Source: Deltaproteobacteria bacterium (lineage in GTDB: Bacteria > Desulfobacterota > DSM-4660 > Desulfatiglandales > HGW-15). From it: a stretch of 5,905 nucleotides of DNA. Below are positions 5,481 through 5,905 of this stretch, piece by piece. The stretch lies in contig JAIPEI010000242.1 in the NCBI GenBank assembly GCA_021737245.1, positions 1 through 5,905 on the forward strand, given 5' to 3'. The notes beneath the pieces are model-generated. The model ran no database searches and was not told the DNA's origin. It was given only the letters and a program-made list of their open reading frames with translations. Each line of letters starts with the position of its first letter. Position 1 is the stretch's first letter. Both the position numbers and the translations under genes were made by a program.

Positions 5481-5819
5481 ATGGCAGAGTTCGGCATTCA
5501 GGACGAGATCCTCGCCTTGCAGCTCCCGGAGATGCTCGAGAAGATCGGCAAGGCCGTGGATCAAGCCAATCGGGGCGTCAGCGAGTTCCACATCTACAAG
5601 GCCGAGGCGGAAGTCAGGATCGCCATCCACGTGAAAAAGGGCCGCGAGGTGGGGGCGGAGTTCGGGGGAACCCTTTACGGGATCGGCATCAACGCCAGCT
5701 ATCAGAATCAGTACGGCTACTCCGCAGAGGGGTCGAGCCTGATCAGGCTCAAGTTCCGGGCCAAGCCCAAGCAGGACACCTCGACGCCCCCGGAGGGAGA
5801 GACCGGGGAGAACGAATGA
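5481..5819 (+). CDS. Small protein of unknown function, beta-rich with charged tail
   Basis: I do not recognise this 112-residue protein. It starts with a probable amphipathic helix (about residues 6-34, containing LQLPEMLEKIGKAVDQAN), then alternating hydrophobic strands (AEVRIAIHVKK), a glycine-rich stretch (GAEFGGTLYGIGINASYQNQ, about 59-78), another strand (SSLIRLKFRAKPK) and a disordered acidic and proline-containing tail ending in GENE. There is no signal peptide, membrane segment or cysteine cluster. The strand plus ASYQNQ plus serine-rich pattern vaguely recalls the DUF2589 group of small proteins, but this is a memory-based guess. The start at 5481 is set by AAGGAGGAG four bases upstream; an upstream in-frame ATG at 5415 would add 22 residues. 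The promoter at 5204-5233 is the likely driver. Another gene starts 49 bases after its stop, which suggests a small operon. Coding status is likely because of the ribosome binding site and regular amphipathic protein pattern. Confidence 0.8.
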   Translation: MAEFGIQDEILALQLPEMLEKIGKAVDQANRGVSEFHIYKAEAEVRIAIHVKKGREVGAEFGGTLYGIGINASYQNQYGYSAEGSSLIRLKFRAKPKQDTSTPPEGETGENE

Positions 5820-5854
5820 ACCCGGACCGCCCTGCGCGGTGATCACACCCTGAG

Positions 5855-5860
5855 TTGGAG
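5855..5860 (+). promoter_or_regulatory. Probable ribosome binding site of the last, partial gene
   Basis: TTGGAG lies eight bases before the ATG at 5869. The match to the Shine-Dalgarno consensus is modest. Confidence 0.5.
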
Positions 5861-5868
5861 TTTCGGCA

Positions 5869-5905
5869 ATGGCAAAGAAAAAGCACACCGACACGGGTGG
5901 GACCT
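5869..5905 (+). CDS. Start of an unidentified gene, cut by the window end
   Basis: An ATG at 5869 opens a frame that runs to the window edge and gives MAKKKHTDTGGT. A modest ribosome binding site (TTGGAG, 5855-5860) precedes it, and it lies 49 bases after the stop of the small unknown gene on the same strand. The lysine-rich first residues are typical of a real bacterial N-terminus, but nothing can be said about function from 12 residues. It is probably co-transcribed with the 5481 gene. Confidence 0.55.
   Translation, partial: MAKKKHTDTGGT

Noticed and set aside
5839..5846. Palindrome GTGATCAC between the last two genes
   Set aside because: Eight bases only, with no further symmetry and no promoter boxes near it; too short to call an operator.

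Overview
The window is GC-rich (by eye well above 60 % G+C, with strong G/C preference at third codon positions). It reads as a stretch of bacterial chromosome with ordinary spacing and Shine-Dalgarno sites. The gene types (a catabolic amino-acid dehydrogenase, an acyl-CoA-processing crotonase, a small tautomerase and a PIF1-type helicase with RecQ-like C-terminal domains) would fit a GC-rich proteobacterium or desulfobacterium-like anaerobe. That placement is an inference only, since no marker gene is present. I see no insertion sequence, integrase, tRNA, rRNA or CRISPR array.

Layout. (1) Positions 1-2177, minus strand: a two-gene unit. A 444-residue Glu/Leu/Phe/Val-type dehydrogenase (2177 to 843) is followed 64 bases later by an enoyl-CoA hydratase/isomerase-family gene (778 down to the window edge, so its C-terminus is missing). 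(2) Positions 2178-2436: a divergent intergenic region with a candidate sigma70-type promoter reading right and a GC-rich hairpin followed by T residues in the leader of the next gene. (3) Positions 2437-5143, plus strand: a 67-residue 4-oxalocrotonate-tautomerase-family protein, then 55 bases later an 815-residue PIF1-like helicase with C-terminal HRDC and helix-turn-helix domains. (4) Positions 5144-5480: a 337-base intergenic region with a hairpin just after the helicase stop, an AT-rich promoter with a perfect TTGACA box, and several short palindromes. (5) Positions 5481-5819, plus strand: a 112-residue protein I do not recognise, with a very good ribosome binding site. It is followed by the first 12 codons of another gene (5869 onward) cut by the window end.

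How they may work together. The minus-strand pair plausibly belongs to amino-acid or acyl-CoA catabolism: a dehydrogenase turns an amino acid into a 2-oxo acid, and a crotonase acts later on a CoA ester. Both proteins depart from the textbook active-site residues of their families, so exact substrates cannot be assigned. The helicase probably acts in DNA repair or recombination; the tautomerase before it has no obvious functional link. The two small right-hand genes look like a separate transcription unit under the promoter at 5204-5233.

I found no clear evidence of a wholly new multi-gene system. The points most worth a second look are the PIF1-HRDC-HTH architecture, the altered catalytic residues of the dehydrogenase and the crotonase, and the palindrome-rich leader before the small unknown gene.
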